Notes: generated by a model from the letters alone, not told the origin. A DNA stretch of 64,000 nt from Peterkaempfera podocarpi (GCF_042466665.1 NZ_CP162102.1:7378001-7442000), one strand, 5' to 3'. Positions 1 to 10,542 are shown, counted from the stretch's first letter. Numbers and translations are program-made.

Positions 1-287
1 TTCACCTTCAGACCGTGGCAGCCCTGGATCCACTCGACCTTCTTCAGCGTCCGGACGCCGAAGACGCCGTCCACGGTGAGCTTGGGCACACCGCCCCACA
101 CATTGCTCAGGCACTGTGCCTGCTTCACGCCGGCGCCGGTCTGGCCGTAGCTGAGTGCGGCCCGGTACGACGGCGATGTGTACGAGCAGTCGGGCCCGGC
201 AGGGGCCGCCTGCACGGGGCCGGACAGCGACAGTGCCCCGCTCGTCAGCAGCACCGCGCCGAGGGCGCCCAACCGGAGACGGATCAT
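1..287 (-). CDS. secreted peptidoglycan-binding-like protein (C-terminus beyond the window)
   Basis: The first 95 codons of a gene that runs off the left edge. The ATG at 287 has a GGTGAG ribosome site 8 bases upstream. A Sec signal peptide (MIRLRLGALGAVLLTSGALS, cleaved near VQAAPA) is followed by a segment reading SYGQTGAGVKQAQCLSN, then TVDGVFGVRTLKKVEWIQ and GCHGL. That layout (turn, helix, VDGxFGxxT, helix ending QxxxGL) is the pattern of the peptidoglycan_binding_1 fold, which anchors secreted proteins to the wall. Two Cys in the module could pair outside the cell. Whether a catalytic domain follows cannot be seen. Family assignment is by pattern only. Confidence 0.7.
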   Translation of the reverse strand, partial: MIRLRLGALGAVLLTSGALSLSGPVQAAPAGPDCSYTSPSYRAALSYGQTGAGVKQAQCLSNVWGGVPKLTVDGVFGVRTLKKVEWIQGCHGLKV

Positions 288-593
288 CGCAGCTCACCCT
301 CCGACACGGCCGTGTGCGCCCGGAGTCCGGCGATGCCGTACCCGGCGTCCGGCAGGCCTGATGCGGACGGAACCAGTTTGCGGGCAGGGCCATGGATCCG
401 CATGCCGGGCCGGTGGCCGGCCGCGTACGGCGCAACGGCAGCTGTCTGCCGGTCCGCGTCCCGGGGCTTCCGGACGCAGCAGCGGCCGGACGGCGGATCT
501 CTCCGAGGGCCGGGCGTCCGGTCGAGTGCACGGAGGCGGAGGCGGAGGCGGGCCGGTGGCGTGCGTACGGTGCGTGCCGCGGCGACACGCCGG

Positions 594-621
594 TCGACCA
601 CCGTGGCCGAGCCACTAGAAT
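594..621 (+). promoter_or_regulatory. possible prfC promoter
   Basis: TCGACC (594-599) and TAGAAT (616-621) are 16 bases apart. The -10 fits the Streptomyces housekeeping pattern TAGRRT well, but the -35 is weak. A transcript from here would leave a leader of about 80 bases before the prfC start. The remainder of 288-593 holds no convincing gene; GGAGGC-type G/C-rich repeats near 532-555 are the only structure seen. Confidence 0.35.
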
Positions 622-710
622 TGCTCCTTGGACCGGCGGATCGGAAGGCCGGCCCGACAGGTACGGAGAGGCGTCACCGGCCTGATGCGCAGCCGTACCC
701 GAGGACACAT

Positions 711-2323
<1,613 letters not shown>

Positions 2324-2330
2324 ACCACCC

Positions 2331-2380
2331 GGCAGACCGGCAGACCGGCAGACCGGCAGACCGGCAGACCGGCAGACCGG
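2331..2380. repeat. 8-bp tandem repeat GGCAGACC, 6.25 copies
   Basis: Perfect copies of GGCAGACC run from just after the prfC stop to the foot of its terminator stem. The last GG of the array is the first pair of the hairpin. A second 8-bp array beginning with the same GGCAG (GGCAGGAA) lies at 18598-18634. Confidence 0.95.
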
Positions 2381-2431
2381 CGCGCCCCGTGCCCGACCGA
2401 TGGCAGACCTCGGCCGGGCACGGGGCGCGCC
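2379..2431 (+). terminator. prfC terminator hairpin
   Basis: A perfect 17-bp stem pairs 2379-2395 (GGCGCGCCCCGTGCCCG) with 2415-2431, around a 19-base loop. It starts 56 bases after the prfC stop codon. No T-run follows, as is usual in Streptomyces terminators. Confidence 0.85.
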
Positions 2432-3386
2432 TGGTTCCGGTGAGTGGGGAACGCCGACTGCGTTCGGTGCTGCATGGGCTGTATCCGATCTCCGGCGAGA
2501 GGTGGGCCGGTTCGGGCGGCTCCGGCCGCAGTGCCTCGGCCTGGCGACGAAGGCCGTCCGCCAGGCCTCGGACCTGCACCGTGTGCTGCCCGAGGACACC
2601 GACCGGCTGCGGATCCCGGGCCCGTACGGCCCGTCGGAGCGGATGGGCTGCACAGTGATGTGACGCCCGGGCCGTAGTCGCCGCCCTGGTCGACCGACCC
2701 CGCACCGGCCCACCGACTCGGTGACCGGCCACCTCTGCCCGGACGCCGGGGCACAGCCTTCCGCGGGGGTGGGGGCGACACCGGCGGCCGCGACGCACTG
2801 CGGCTCTGCGGCACTGCCGCGGACCTTCCCGGGAACGCCACCAGGCCGCGAGGGCGGCGCCGCTCCAGACCTTCGGGGGTAGGCGGCCGGACGGGCCTGC
2901 CCCGGTCGCGGGACCGCCACGGGAAGGGGTCGCCGGGGCGGGTTGCGTGGTGCTCGCGGGTCGTCCGGGGATGGAGCGCTGGTCCCGGTGGAGCCCGCCC
3001 CGGCGGTCCGGCGTACGGGGGCGCGCAGGGACGGCTGCGCCCGTCGGCGATGCCGACTCCGACGCCTGATCAGCTGTGAGAGCGCGTCAGGCGAAACGGC
3101 GAAGGCGCGCCACCGCCTGCTGCGGTGGAACCCTCCGGGCATCCGGCGAAGCGGAATTGACAGAGCGCCAGGGCCTGTCGTGGTGAGCCGCCGCCCGGCG
3201 GAAGTGCTGGTGCGGCCCGGTCCGGCGAGGGCTGCCGGGCGCTGTCGCGGAGTGCGGTGGCGATCTGAAATGCCATGGCCATGCAGAATTCACTGCCGAC
3301 ATCTACCCGCATAGATGGGGATGACCCCATCCTGGTCGGGCACCGCGCACAGGCCACGCCCCAACTCCCGACGGGAGCACTTCGCC
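2432..3386. other. gene-poor stretch
   Basis: About 950 bases with several open frames on both strands but none with a recognisable product, ribosome site or coherent codon bias. Nothing I can support is encoded here. Short frames at 2400-2663 (+) and 2943-3314 (+) were looked at and left out. The last 100 bases probably hold the promoter of the downstream nuclease. Confidence 0.6.
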
Positions 3387-4031
3387 ATGCCCACAAACGC
3401 CCTCCGCCGCGGCATATGCGCCACCCTCGGCACCGCCGCCCTCGCTGCCGGCACCCTGCTCGCCTCCGGCACCCCGGCCCAGGCGGCCCTTCCGACGCCG
3501 ATTGCCGCCTCCACCGCCCGCACGTATCTGTCGTCCCTCACCGTCGCGGCCGAGTCGCACGCCGACACCTACAACCGGGACCTCTTCCCGACCTGGATCA
3601 CCATCTCCGGCACCTGCGACACCCGCGAGTACGTCCTCAAGCGCGACGGCAGCAATGTGGTCACCGACTCCTCGTGCAAGGCGACCTCGGGCAGCTGGAC
3701 CAGCGCCTACGACAACGTCACCACGACGAACGCGAGCACCTTCGACATCGACCACCTGGTGCCGCTCTCCGAGGCCTGGGACTCCGGCGCGTGGGCCTGG
3801 ACCACCGCCCAGCGCCAGGGCTTCGCCAATGACACCACCCGCCCGCAGCTGCTCGCCGTCTCCGCCAGCAGCAACCGGTCCAAGGGCGACCAGGATCCGG
3901 CGGAGTGGCTGCCCCAGGCCTCCTACCAGTGCATCTACGCCCGCGCCTGGGTGCAGGTGAAGCACTACTACGGGCTGAGCGTGGACAGCACCGAGAAGTC
4001 CGCGCTGTCCGGGATCCTCAACGGCTGCTGA
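3387..4031 (+). CDS. secreted HNH nuclease of the GmrSD/DUF1524 type
   Basis: A 214-residue exported nuclease. The ATG at 3387 has GGGAG 9 bases upstream. A Sec signal peptide (MPTNALRRGICATLGTAALA...ASGTPAQAA) ends near residue 33. The mature part carries FDIDHLVPLSEAWDSGAW followed by SASSNRSKGDQDPAEWLP; the DHxVPLxxAW and NRxKGDxxPxxW pair is the signature of extracellular actinomycete HNH proteins of the DUF1524 group, with the His in DHLVPL as presumed general base and the Asn in SNRSKGD in the beta-beta-alpha metal fold. Two Cys pairs (GTCDT, SSCKA, YQCIY, NGC at the end) suggest disulphides. Likely role is scavenging environmental nucleic acid or competition; substrate not deducible. 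Monocistronic, convergent with the next gene. Confidence 0.85.
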   Translation: MPTNALRRGICATLGTAALAAGTLLASGTPAQAALPTPIAASTARTYLSSLTVAAESHADTYNRDLFPTWITISGTCDTREYVLKRDGSNVVTDSSCKATSGSWTSAYDNVTTTNASTFDIDHLVPLSEAWDSGAWAWTTAQRQGFANDTTRPQLLAVSASSNRSKGDQDPAEWLPQASYQCIYARAWVQVKHYYGLSVDSTEKSALSGILNGC

Positions 4032-4039
4032 CCGAGCAT

Positions 4040-4077
4040 GCGCGGGGCGGCCCCGTCCCTAAGGGCCCGCCCCGCGC
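4040..4077. terminator. bidirectional terminator between convergent genes
   Basis: An 11-bp stem pairs 4040-4050 (GCGCGGGGCGG) with 4067-4077 in the 54-base gap between the nuclease stop and the stop of the convergent gene, so it can serve both strands. Confidence 0.75.
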
Positions 4078-4085
4078 CCACGGCC

Positions 4086-4853
4086 TCAGTGGTCCGCCGC
4101 GACCCCGCCCCGGCGGTGCTCCCCCCGCATCACCAGCGCCGGGCCCTCGTCGCCGTACGCCCCACAGGCGGTCACGGACCAGGGGGACCGCTGCTGCGGC
4201 ACCGCGTAGTACGGCACCAGCACCCGTACCGTGCGCCGCCACGACGTCCGCACCGCCAGCAGTGCCGGGAGGACGTCCGGCCGCTGACCCGCGAGGATGG
4301 CCAGTCGGCAGGACTCGCAGGCGGGACGCCGGTCGGCCGCCGCCTGACGCGGGCTCACCCTGGCGCGCTTCCGTTTCGCCGGGACTCCGGCGGCAGTGGG
4401 CCGGGCGGCGGCGCCGTGCAGGGGATTGTAGAAGCACCGGGCCACCGCGGGTTTGGGACGCCGGCCGGCGTGGCGTGCATGGGCCGCGGCCAACCGCTCG
4501 ACCGCCCGCTCCGCCAGGACGACCGACGCTGCCAGGTCGGGGAGGTCCGCCGCCTCGTCCAGCAGCTTCCCGGCGGCCTGGTAGGCCTCCAGCGCCCAGG
4601 TGTAGTCGCGCTGTACGGCGCCGAGGACGGAGTCCCGTCCGGCAGCCGCGGGGCGGAGGTCAAGTTCCGCGATGCGCAGCACATCCCCGGCCTCCGCCAC
4701 CCGCTCCGCAGCGAAGGCGCCGAGCCGGCTCCGCATGATCTGCCACTCCTGAAGCACCGTCTCCTGCTGCTCCCTGGTCATCCGGCGCTGCCCGGGCAGC
4801 CGATCCGGCGTCGCCCCGGACACCAGACGCACGGACCACCAACGACGGAACAT
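4086..4853 (-). CDS. unknown protein with CFYNPLHG / CESC motif
   Basis: 255 residues, start ATG at 4853 behind AAGGAGGAG; a longer in-frame start at 4904 has no such site. No signal peptide, and the N-terminus is basic and aromatic (MFRRWWSVRLVSG). Residues 25-150 look largely helical, including an Ala/Glu/Arg-rich stretch with coiled-coil character (LDEAADLPDLAASVVLAERAV). Then come CFYNPLHG and, about 35 residues later, ACESCRLAILAGQRPDVLPAL. A CFxNPxHG box followed by CxxC at such spacing suggests a small zinc site, and I recall this box from other uncharacterised Streptomyces proteins. The C-terminus (YYAVPQQRSPWSVTACGAYG) has another Cys. Function unknown; probably cytoplasmic or membrane-associated. 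Confidence 0.75.
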   Translation of the reverse strand: MFRRWWSVRLVSGATPDRLPGQRRMTREQQETVLQEWQIMRSRLGAFAAERVAEAGDVLRIAELDLRPAAAGRDSVLGAVQRDYTWALEAYQAAGKLLDEAADLPDLAASVVLAERAVERLAAAHARHAGRRPKPAVARCFYNPLHGAAARPTAAGVPAKRKRARVSPRQAAADRRPACESCRLAILAGQRPDVLPALLAVRTSWRRTVRVLVPYYAVPQQRSPWSVTACGAYGDEGPALVMRGEHRRGGVAADH

Positions 4854-5089
4854 CCGGAACTCCTCCTTGGCGCGATGTGCCGGTCGCTCCCATTGTCCGC
4901 ACACGGTGCGTACGCCGCTTCACCGGCAGGGACCGCGGGTCCTGCGGGCATGCGTGCCCGGACGGAGGCAGTTCCGGGGCCCGGGGAGTTGCCGCCGGGA
5001 CCCGCGGTGCATGGGCCCATTCCGGGATGTCCCCGAACGAGGCGTCTCCCGTGGGGCGGGCGTGCCACCTCCGCCTGGTCGGGCCCGGA

Positions 5090-5716
5090 TCAGGGCAGAT
5101 GAGGCAGAACGGCCCGGGCGATCCCCTTGCTGGTCGCCGTGGAACCCGAGGTGACCGACAGCACCGTCGAGCCCTTGAGGACCTCGATGATGCCTGCCTT
5201 GTCGTAGCTGTATGCGGCGTCACCGAGTCCGGCCACCGCCTGGGACTTCCCGGTGGTGGCACCGTAGGGGCCCGCGTCCTGGCTCTTGATCAGCTGCTGG
5301 AAGGACTCCGCGGTGAAGGAGCTCTTCAGGACCGCGACGACCAGAACCCCGGAGGCGTTGTAGACGCACTCGGTGAGGTCTCCGGTGGTGACCTTCCGCC
5401 CGGTGCCGAGCGCCGAGTGCAGCACCGGCTGCGCTTCGGCGGCGGTGAGCAGCGCGCAGGGGTCGACGGTTCCCGCTGCGGGCCCGGAGGCCGTGTCGCC
5501 CGCAGGGCTGGAGACGGCGGGGCTGGAGACGGCGGGGACGCCGGGGCTGGAGGCGGCCGGGGCGGGGGAGGGGGTCGCCGGACCGGAGGGGCCGGAAGGT
5601 CCGGCCGACTGTGCGGCGTCCTTTCCGGCACTCGGGGCCGCGCTGCCGCAGGAGGCGAGGACGGTGCACCCGGCCAGGGCGACCGCAACGGCGAGGAGAC
5701 GGGTGGGCGCGGACAT
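5090..5716 (-). CDS. DUF3558-like lipoprotein
   Basis: 208 residues. Start ATG at 5716 with GGAGG 8 bases upstream. The N-terminus is a lipoprotein signal with lipobox LASC (Cys at residue 23; LAGC at 14-17 is a less likely alternative). A Ser/Pro/Ala-rich spacer (about residues 28-78, including a repeated SSPAV) tethers a globular domain beginning DPCALLTAAEAQPVLHSALG and continuing TECVYNASG, the DPCxLLTxxEaxxxLG...CxY pattern of DUF3558 lipoproteins of actinobacteria. Likely anchored to the outer face of the membrane; molecular role unknown. The gene stands alone. Confidence 0.8.
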   Translation of the reverse strand: MSAPTRLLAVAVALAGCTVLASCGSAAPSAGKDAAQSAGPSGPSGPATPSPAPAASSPGVPAVSSPAVSSPAGDTASGPAAGTVDPCALLTAAEAQPVLHSALGTGRKVTTGDLTECVYNASGVLVVAVLKSSFTAESFQQLIKSQDAGPYGATTGKSQAVAGLGDAAYSYDKAGIIEVLKGSTVLSVTSGSTATSKGIARAVLPHLP

Positions 5717-5924
5717 GGGGAGCCTCCGGTCGAGTCGTGTGAGAGGCGCAGGCGGAGCAGGCATCCCGAGTGTGGACCCCCTGTGAAGCGGTCCGGGATA
5801 TCGCACGCTGCGGTTGATGCCGTTCCGTGACGAACCGGACTGCGGCGCGGCCGGGCGCACTGCCCAGGGCCTGATGAGGACCCACATCCGGCGGCCCGGG
5901 ATCCCCGTGCCAGTGTCCGCGGCA

Positions 5925-5966
<42 letters not shown>

Positions 5967-6061
5967 CTCGGCCTCTGCCGTCGGAGCCGGGGCGGGCGTC
6001 GGGGCCCGGCCGCCGGGGCGCTGCCGTCGGCCGGAGGGCGGCAAGGGGGTCGTGGCACGGC

Positions 6062-6098
6062 GCGGCGGGCCGTCGCACAGTCGCCGACGGCCCGCCGC
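6062..6098 (-). terminator. terminator of the 6105-7184 gene
   Basis: A perfect 14-bp stem pairs 6062-6075 (GCGGCGGGCCGTCG) with 6085-6098, 6 bases past the stop codon of the minus-strand gene. Confidence 0.8.
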
Positions 6099-6104
6099 AG
6101 GGGC

Positions 6105-7184
6105 CTACCTGTGGTCCGCGATGGCGAACGACAGGTCCTGCCAGAAGAAGTACGACGCGGTCCCGGTGCCGACGTTGATCGCAGCCTCGACCTTGGGCAC
6201 ATCCTTGGGCGCCGTGGCGGCGACAGCCAGCCGCAGGCGGTACACGGCCGTGGCGCCGGGCGCCAGCCGACCCGGGACCGGTCCGGCCAGCGTCGCGAAC
6301 ATGCCGGGGTCGCATCCGCCGGGGGTGATGGTGACCCGCTGCCAGCCGTGGCCCGCGCGGTACTGCTGGAGCACCAGGTCTGCGGGCCGCAGTGTGCTGG
6401 TGGCGCTCTGCCCGTAGGCGGAGAGGACGCCGCTCAGCGGCGGATACGTCCGGTCGGTGGTGTTGTGCACGGTGACGGTGAAGGTGCGGGCCGGGCCGCC
6501 GTGCACCAAGGGGACGCCCTGCGGCCAGCCGCCCACCGAGACCGCCGGCCGGGTCGCGGCGGCGGTCCGTGCCGGTGCGCGGTAGGTGTGTCCGTGCCCG
6601 TCGGCCACCGATGCGGTGACCTTCAGGGTCCCCGGGAGGTCCAGGTCCTGGAGCCGCAGCGCGACGGTGTAGGGACGGGCGGCACTCGCCGTGGGGGCGG
6701 TCACCGGGAAGCTGAAGTCGGCGTGCTTCGGAAGACTGCCCTCACCGGAGCGGACGGCCAGCTGGACCCAGCTGCGGGTCGCCGGCACATAGCGCTCAAA
6801 ATCCAGTGAGGCGGTGCTGAATCCGGTGGTCGTCACATCGAGGTGCACGGTGCCCTTGGAGACGGGCGTACGCAGAGTCACTGCCGAGGAGGTCAGCAGC
6901 CCCAACGGCGCCTGCGCGGGCAGCTGGTAGGAGATCTGCTGCGCCGACGTCCCGGCCGGGGCCGGCGCCGGGGCCCGTCCGGCCGCGAGTCCCGCGGCGG
7001 AGGCCCGTACCGGGGCGGCCGTCGTGTCGCACATGGGGCGGGTGCCGATGTGCGCTGCTGCCGGGACGGGGGTGGTGGGCGCTGCCGCAGCCGGTCCGCC
7101 GGCAAGGGAGAGGGCCGCGGAGAGGGCCAGCGCGGAGCCGCCGGCCGTGCGCCGCACCGTCTTTCGTTGTGCAGCTGAAGTCAT
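6105..7184 (-). CDS. secreted protein of unknown function, beta-rich
   Basis: 359 residues. ATG at 7184 with GGGGGA 8 bases upstream. A twin-Arg-containing but ordinary Sec-like signal peptide (MTSAAQRKTVRRTAGGSALALSAALSLAGGPAAAAP) precedes an Ala/Pro-rich spacer and then two regions of alternating hydrophobic residues, for example TVHLDVTTTGFSTASLDFERYVP and RTFTVTVHNTTDRTYPPLSGVLSAYGQ. The second looks like an immunoglobulin-like or COG1361-type fold seen in secreted structural proteins. No catalytic motif is visible. It is followed by a strong terminator and is monocistronic. Probably a surface or extracellular protein; I do not recognise the family. Confidence 0.75.
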   Translation of the reverse strand: MTSAAQRKTVRRTAGGSALALSAALSLAGGPAAAAPTTPVPAAAHIGTRPMCDTTAAPVRASAAGLAAGRAPAPAPAGTSAQQISYQLPAQAPLGLLTSSAVTLRTPVSKGTVHLDVTTTGFSTASLDFERYVPATRSWVQLAVRSGEGSLPKHADFSFPVTAPTASAARPYTVALRLQDLDLPGTLKVTASVADGHGHTYRAPARTAAATRPAVSVGGWPQGVPLVHGGPARTFTVTVHNTTDRTYPPLSGVLSAYGQSATSTLRPADLVLQQYRAGHGWQRVTITPGGCDPGMFATLAGPVPGRLAPGATAVYRLRLAVAATAPKDVPKVEAAINVGTGTASYFFWQDLSFAIADHR

Positions 7185-7548
7185 GACATTCCCCCATAGT
7201 CGGTTCGATGTGCTGGAGGACTTGCACGTCCCGTTACGTCACTGATCTGATGGACAGCTGCTGGGAGTACGTGGTTCCACGACACGCCGGAGGCCTTCCT
7301 TACGGGCGGGAGGAGGACGCCGGCGGCGGGTTGCCCGGCCCTCACCGCATCGGCGGTCCGCCGGCGGAGCCGCTCCTGGTCCGGGGGACATGCGGGGACT
7401 TCGGTCGTGCGCAGCGGGTTCGTCCCCCGAGCCGGGGCCGGGCAACGAGCCCGGGACAGGCCCACTGGTCCCATCCATGGGAGCACCCGCGGCCGAGGGG
7501 CGGCAACTTCTGCGGATGCTCGGCGAGTCGTTCCCGTGCCCGGAGCGG
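7185..7548. other. intergenic, no gene seen
   Basis: 364 bases between two minus-strand genes. Open frames here lack ribosome sites and overlap the neighbours in other frames. It must contain the promoter for the 6105-7184 gene; GTTACGTCACTGATCTGATG near 7234-7253 is the only AT-richer spot. Confidence 0.5.
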
Positions 7549-8067
7549 TCAGTCCGGCGCCTGTTCGGCCGGAAAGCGGTCCAGGGCGGCGAGAAGGGCA
7601 TGGGCGTGGCCGGTGAGGTCTACGGGGTCGGTGAGGTGTACGGGGTCGGCCGGGGAGATGTCGTCCATCTCCAGCAGCGCGGCGTTGAAGCGGTCGCGGT
7701 GGAGGGGCCTTCCGCTGCGGTCGACGCCGATGAGGTCCTGCCGAGTGTCGAAGGACGCCCGTACGGCGACATGGGGCTCGCCGCCGTCCCACCCGACGGT
7801 CACCGAGAGTTGCGCACAACCGTCGTCGAACAGCACGAGGTCGGGCTCGCCGGTGCCGGCCCGGAGCGTGTCGAGGATCCCCTCGGCGTAGGCGCGCACA
7901 GCGGCGGGCTCCGCGATACCCGGCACCTGGGGAGCGAGTTCCACGAACCGCAGACCGCCGGACCACTGCCGTCCGACGGCGAACCGGACCGGCCTCCCGA
8001 CCGGATCGGTCATTCCGTCGAACCCGGCGACGATCTCACCGCGGTTCCGCACCCCCTCGCTGTCCAC
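7549..8067 (-). CDS. hypothetical protein with acidic C-terminus
   Basis: About 172 residues from the GTG at 8067; an ATG at 8013 would give 154. Neither start has a strong ribosome site, so the start is uncertain. The conserved-looking core runs MTDPVGRPVRFAVGRQWSGGLRFVEL, then EPDLVLFDDGCAQLSVTVGW, then HVAVRASFDTRQDLIGVDRSG. The strand-turn-strand texture and size recall small immunity-type or regulatory proteins of Streptomyces, but I cannot name a family. Near the C-terminus an 18-bp tandem duplication (7611-7646, one mismatch) yields the repeated DPVHLT/DPVDLT. Divergent from the methyltransferase gene. Confidence 0.6.
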   Translation of the reverse strand: MDSEGVRNRGEIVAGFDGMTDPVGRPVRFAVGRQWSGGLRFVELAPQVPGIAEPAAVRAYAEGILDTLRAGTGEPDLVLFDDGCAQLSVTVGWDGGEPHVAVRASFDTRQDLIGVDRSGRPLHRDRFNAALLEMDDISPADPVHLTDPVDLTGHAHALLAALDRFPAEQAPD

Positions 8068-8558
8068 CCGCCCACCGTAGGTGAGTTCGCCGGTCGGACA
8101 CCGACAGCGGACCGGTCCGCACGCCGCCCGACCGCCCGGCGGAGGCGTCCGGGGAACCGGGTGGACCCCGTCCGATGCCGAAACCAGTTCATCCGACCTC
8201 TTCCCGACCGGGACGGCATCGGACATCCCCGGCGTACCGGAGATTTCGACTGATGAACCGTCAGGCCGCTGCCGGTGCGCGATGTGACACCATGCCGCCG
8301 TGATCACCTCCGTCCGCACCGGACCGTTCGCGCCCCGCTGCCAGGAGGCTCCATGACACCGGCCGACCAGGGCGCCGGCCCCGCGCCGCTGCCGACGGCA
8401 TCGGCACCGCCGCCGCCCCGCCGCGACCCAACCCGGGGCCCGTCAGAGGGCCGTCCGCACTCCCGGCAGCGGGCCGGGCCGTCCCGGGTCCTTCCAGGGA
8501 CTGAACGCCGCCAGGGGGAAGACCGGACGGACGAAGGAACACGGGAGAGGAAAGAGAG
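8068..8558. other. divergent intergenic region
   Basis: About 490 bases between a minus-strand gene and the plus-strand methyltransferase. Several short open frames but none with supporting features. Promoters for both neighbours are expected here; none is clear by eye. Confidence 0.5.
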
Positions 8559-9296
8559 TTGCCCACCAGCTACGACCGCCGGTCCGCCGAGGCCTACCGG
8601 GCGGCCCGCGAGATTCCGCGCGACGGTCTGGACGCCTGGCGTGAGGCGCTGGCCGAGCAGCCCGCCCTCGCGCCCGGAGCCACCGTGCTCGATGTCGGGG
8701 CCGGGACGGGCGGGTTCGCCACCGCCTTCCGCGACTGGTTCGGCGTGCGGGTGCTCGCCGTCGAACCGGCCGAGGCGATGCGGGCGCTGATCCCCGCGAC
8801 GGACGGCATCGAGGCGCTCGACGGGCGCGCCGACGCGCTGCCCGTGCCCGACGGCTGCGCCGACGCCGCCTGGCTGGGCTCGGTCCTGCACCACCTCGGC
8901 GACCTCCGGGCCGCCGCCCGCGAACTGCGCCGCGCCCTCAAGCCGGGGGCACCGGTACTGATCCGCAACGCCTTCCCCGGCCGCTGCGAGCGCGATCTGC
9001 GGGTGCGCTTCTTCCCCGGCACGGCGCGGATCGTCGACACCTACCCGACCGTCGAGCAGGTCTGCGAGGACTTTGCCGCGGCGGGCTTCACCAGGGTGTC
9101 ACTGCGCTCGCTCCCGCAGCGGAGCGCCCCCACGCTGGCCGCCTTCGCCGGGACGCTGCGCCGTGACACCGACTCAAAACTCCGGGCGCTGCCCGACGCC
9201 GCCTTCGAGGAGGGGATGGCCCGCCTCAGGGCGGCCGCGGCGGCCGACCCGTCCGCTCCCGCGACCAGTTGGATGGACCTCCTGGTCCTCGGCTGA
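8559..9296 (+). CDS. class I SAM-dependent methyltransferase
   Basis: 245 residues, TTG start at 8559 with a purine-rich GGGAGAGGAAAGAGAG just upstream. Motif I VLDVGAGTGGFATAF (about residues 42-56) binds S-adenosylmethionine. VLAVEPAEAM is the acidic end of strand 2, and DAAWLGSVLHHLGD with LRRALKPGAPVLIRNAF are motifs II/III of the UbiE-like Methyltransf_11 family. The N-terminus YDRRSAEAYRAAREIPRDGL and the Leu/Ala-rich C-terminus probably form the substrate cap. Acceptor molecule unknown. A second, distantly similar methyltransferase lies at 31352-32080. The gene stands alone. Confidence 0.85.
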   Translation: MPTSYDRRSAEAYRAAREIPRDGLDAWREALAEQPALAPGATVLDVGAGTGGFATAFRDWFGVRVLAVEPAEAMRALIPATDGIEALDGRADALPVPDGCADAAWLGSVLHHLGDLRAAARELRRALKPGAPVLIRNAFPGRCERDLRVRFFPGTARIVDTYPTVEQVCEDFAAAGFTRVSLRSLPQRSAPTLAAFAGTLRRDTDSKLRALPDAAFEEGMARLRAAAAADPSAPATSWMDLLVLG

Positions 9297-9422
9297 GGCC
9301 CGTTGTGGATCAGTTGGGTCATGGCTCGGTGAACAGGTGGGCAAGGCGCGTGCCACGGCGGCGGCCGCCCCTTAGAGTTCCAGGATCGCGTCGTCGAGGA
9401 TTGCCCGGGACAGGTGGGACAG

Positions 9423-10439
9423 ATGTCGGTGCCATGGAGCGGGGACGGGCTGCCGCCGATGGCCGCCGAGCGGATGGCCGGGCTCCGGAGCAGCGGGACA
9501 TGGTCCTCGGCGCTGTCGACCGGTGAGTTCGCCGCGCTCCGCGCGGTCGGCTTTGAACCGGTGGGCCAGGTGATGGGCTCGACCGTCCACCACATCGGCC
9601 GCAGCGGCCGCTACTGGGGTTATCACGACTGCCTCTATCCCGGAGCCGGCTACACCTTCGCCAGGGCCACTGCCTCGATCGCCCTGTCCGGGCGCGGCGC
9701 ACCCTCGGCAGGGCTGGTCAAGGTGTTCGACCAGGCGCGCCGCACCGCGCTGGGCCGGATGGTCGCCGAGTGCGCCGCTCTGGGCGGCGACGGGGTGGTG
9801 GCGGCGCAGCTCACCATGGCTCCGTTCCCGGCCCAGCCGAACTGCCTGGAGTTCAAGGTCATCGGCACCGCGGTGCGGGCACGCGGCGATGTGCGGCCAC
9901 GGAACCCGTTCACCTGCCACCTGGACGGCCAGGGGTTCGCGAAGCTGGTGACGGCGGGGTGGGTACCGGTGGAACTGCTGGTGGGGATGTCGGTCGGAGT
10001 GCGCCACGACGACTTCGGGACCCGCGCCCAGTCGTACTCCTTCCGGAACGCCGAGGTCACCGGGTGGAGCGAACTCGTCCACGAGGTCCGCTCGGACGCC
10101 CGGAACCAGCTGCGCGTCCAGGGGCTCGGCCGAGGCGGCGACGGTGTCGTCCTCGCCTCCGGCGGTATGCGGGTCTGGCGCGAGCCCTGCATCCGGGCGA
10201 CGTCGGGCGGCAGCTCGGAGCAGGAGGACCACCTGGTGGAGGCGACCATGGTGGGAACCGCCATCGCCCGGTTCCGGACCCGTGCGCAACCGCAGCAGAC
10301 CCTCACCGTGATGCCGCTGGGACGCCGGGGCGAGCGGCTGAGCCGCAGGCTGGCCGCAGTGGCGTCCAGCCCCTACGGAGACCCGGCGGAGTACCGCCGT
10401 CTCCTGAGGGAGCTGAACGAGCAGGGCGACCAGGGATGA
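9423..10439 (+). CDS. tandem YbjQ-like (UPF0145) domain protein, diverged
   Basis: 338 residues from the ATG at 9423 (AGGTGGGA just upstream); a GTG at 9414 is an alternative. Two copies of the small heavy-metal-binding/YbjQ (PF01906-like) fold can be aligned. Copy 1: STGEFAALRAVGFEPVGQVMGSTVHHIG through LGRMVAECAALGGDGVVAAQL to FKVIGTAV. Copy 2: FTCHLDGQGFAKLVTAGWVPVELLVGMSVG through LRVQGLGRGGDGVVLAS to EATMVGTAI. The family assembles ring-like oligomers in other bacteria; function is not established. The C-terminal 40 residues are basic (RRGERLSRRLAAV). It is followed 103 bases later by a paralogue with the same two-copy design, so the gene and its domain were each duplicated. Copy 2 here is the most diverged. 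Confidence 0.75.
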   Translation: MSVPWSGDGLPPMAAERMAGLRSSGTWSSALSTGEFAALRAVGFEPVGQVMGSTVHHIGRSGRYWGYHDCLYPGAGYTFARATASIALSGRGAPSAGLVKVFDQARRTALGRMVAECAALGGDGVVAAQLTMAPFPAQPNCLEFKVIGTAVRARGDVRPRNPFTCHLDGQGFAKLVTAGWVPVELLVGMSVGVRHDDFGTRAQSYSFRNAEVTGWSELVHEVRSDARNQLRVQGLGRGGDGVVLASGGMRVWREPCIRATSGGSSEQEDHLVEATMVGTAIARFRTRAQPQQTLTVMPLGRRGERLSRRLAAVASSPYGDPAEYRRLLRELNEQGDQG

Positions 10440-10542
10440 CGTCCCGCCGGAGTCTGCGGGGAGCAGGGCCCCCGCCGAGGGCGGCGGCCGGTGGAGGGCC
10501 GACAGTGAGGAGTGAGCAGATGCCGGTGGACAGGGGAGCGCG

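Noticed and set aside
15..710. Plus-strand frame extending prfC upstream
   Set aside because: Arg/Gly-rich sequence without homology, antisense to a signal-peptide gene; RF3 starts at MSIEKSI at 711.
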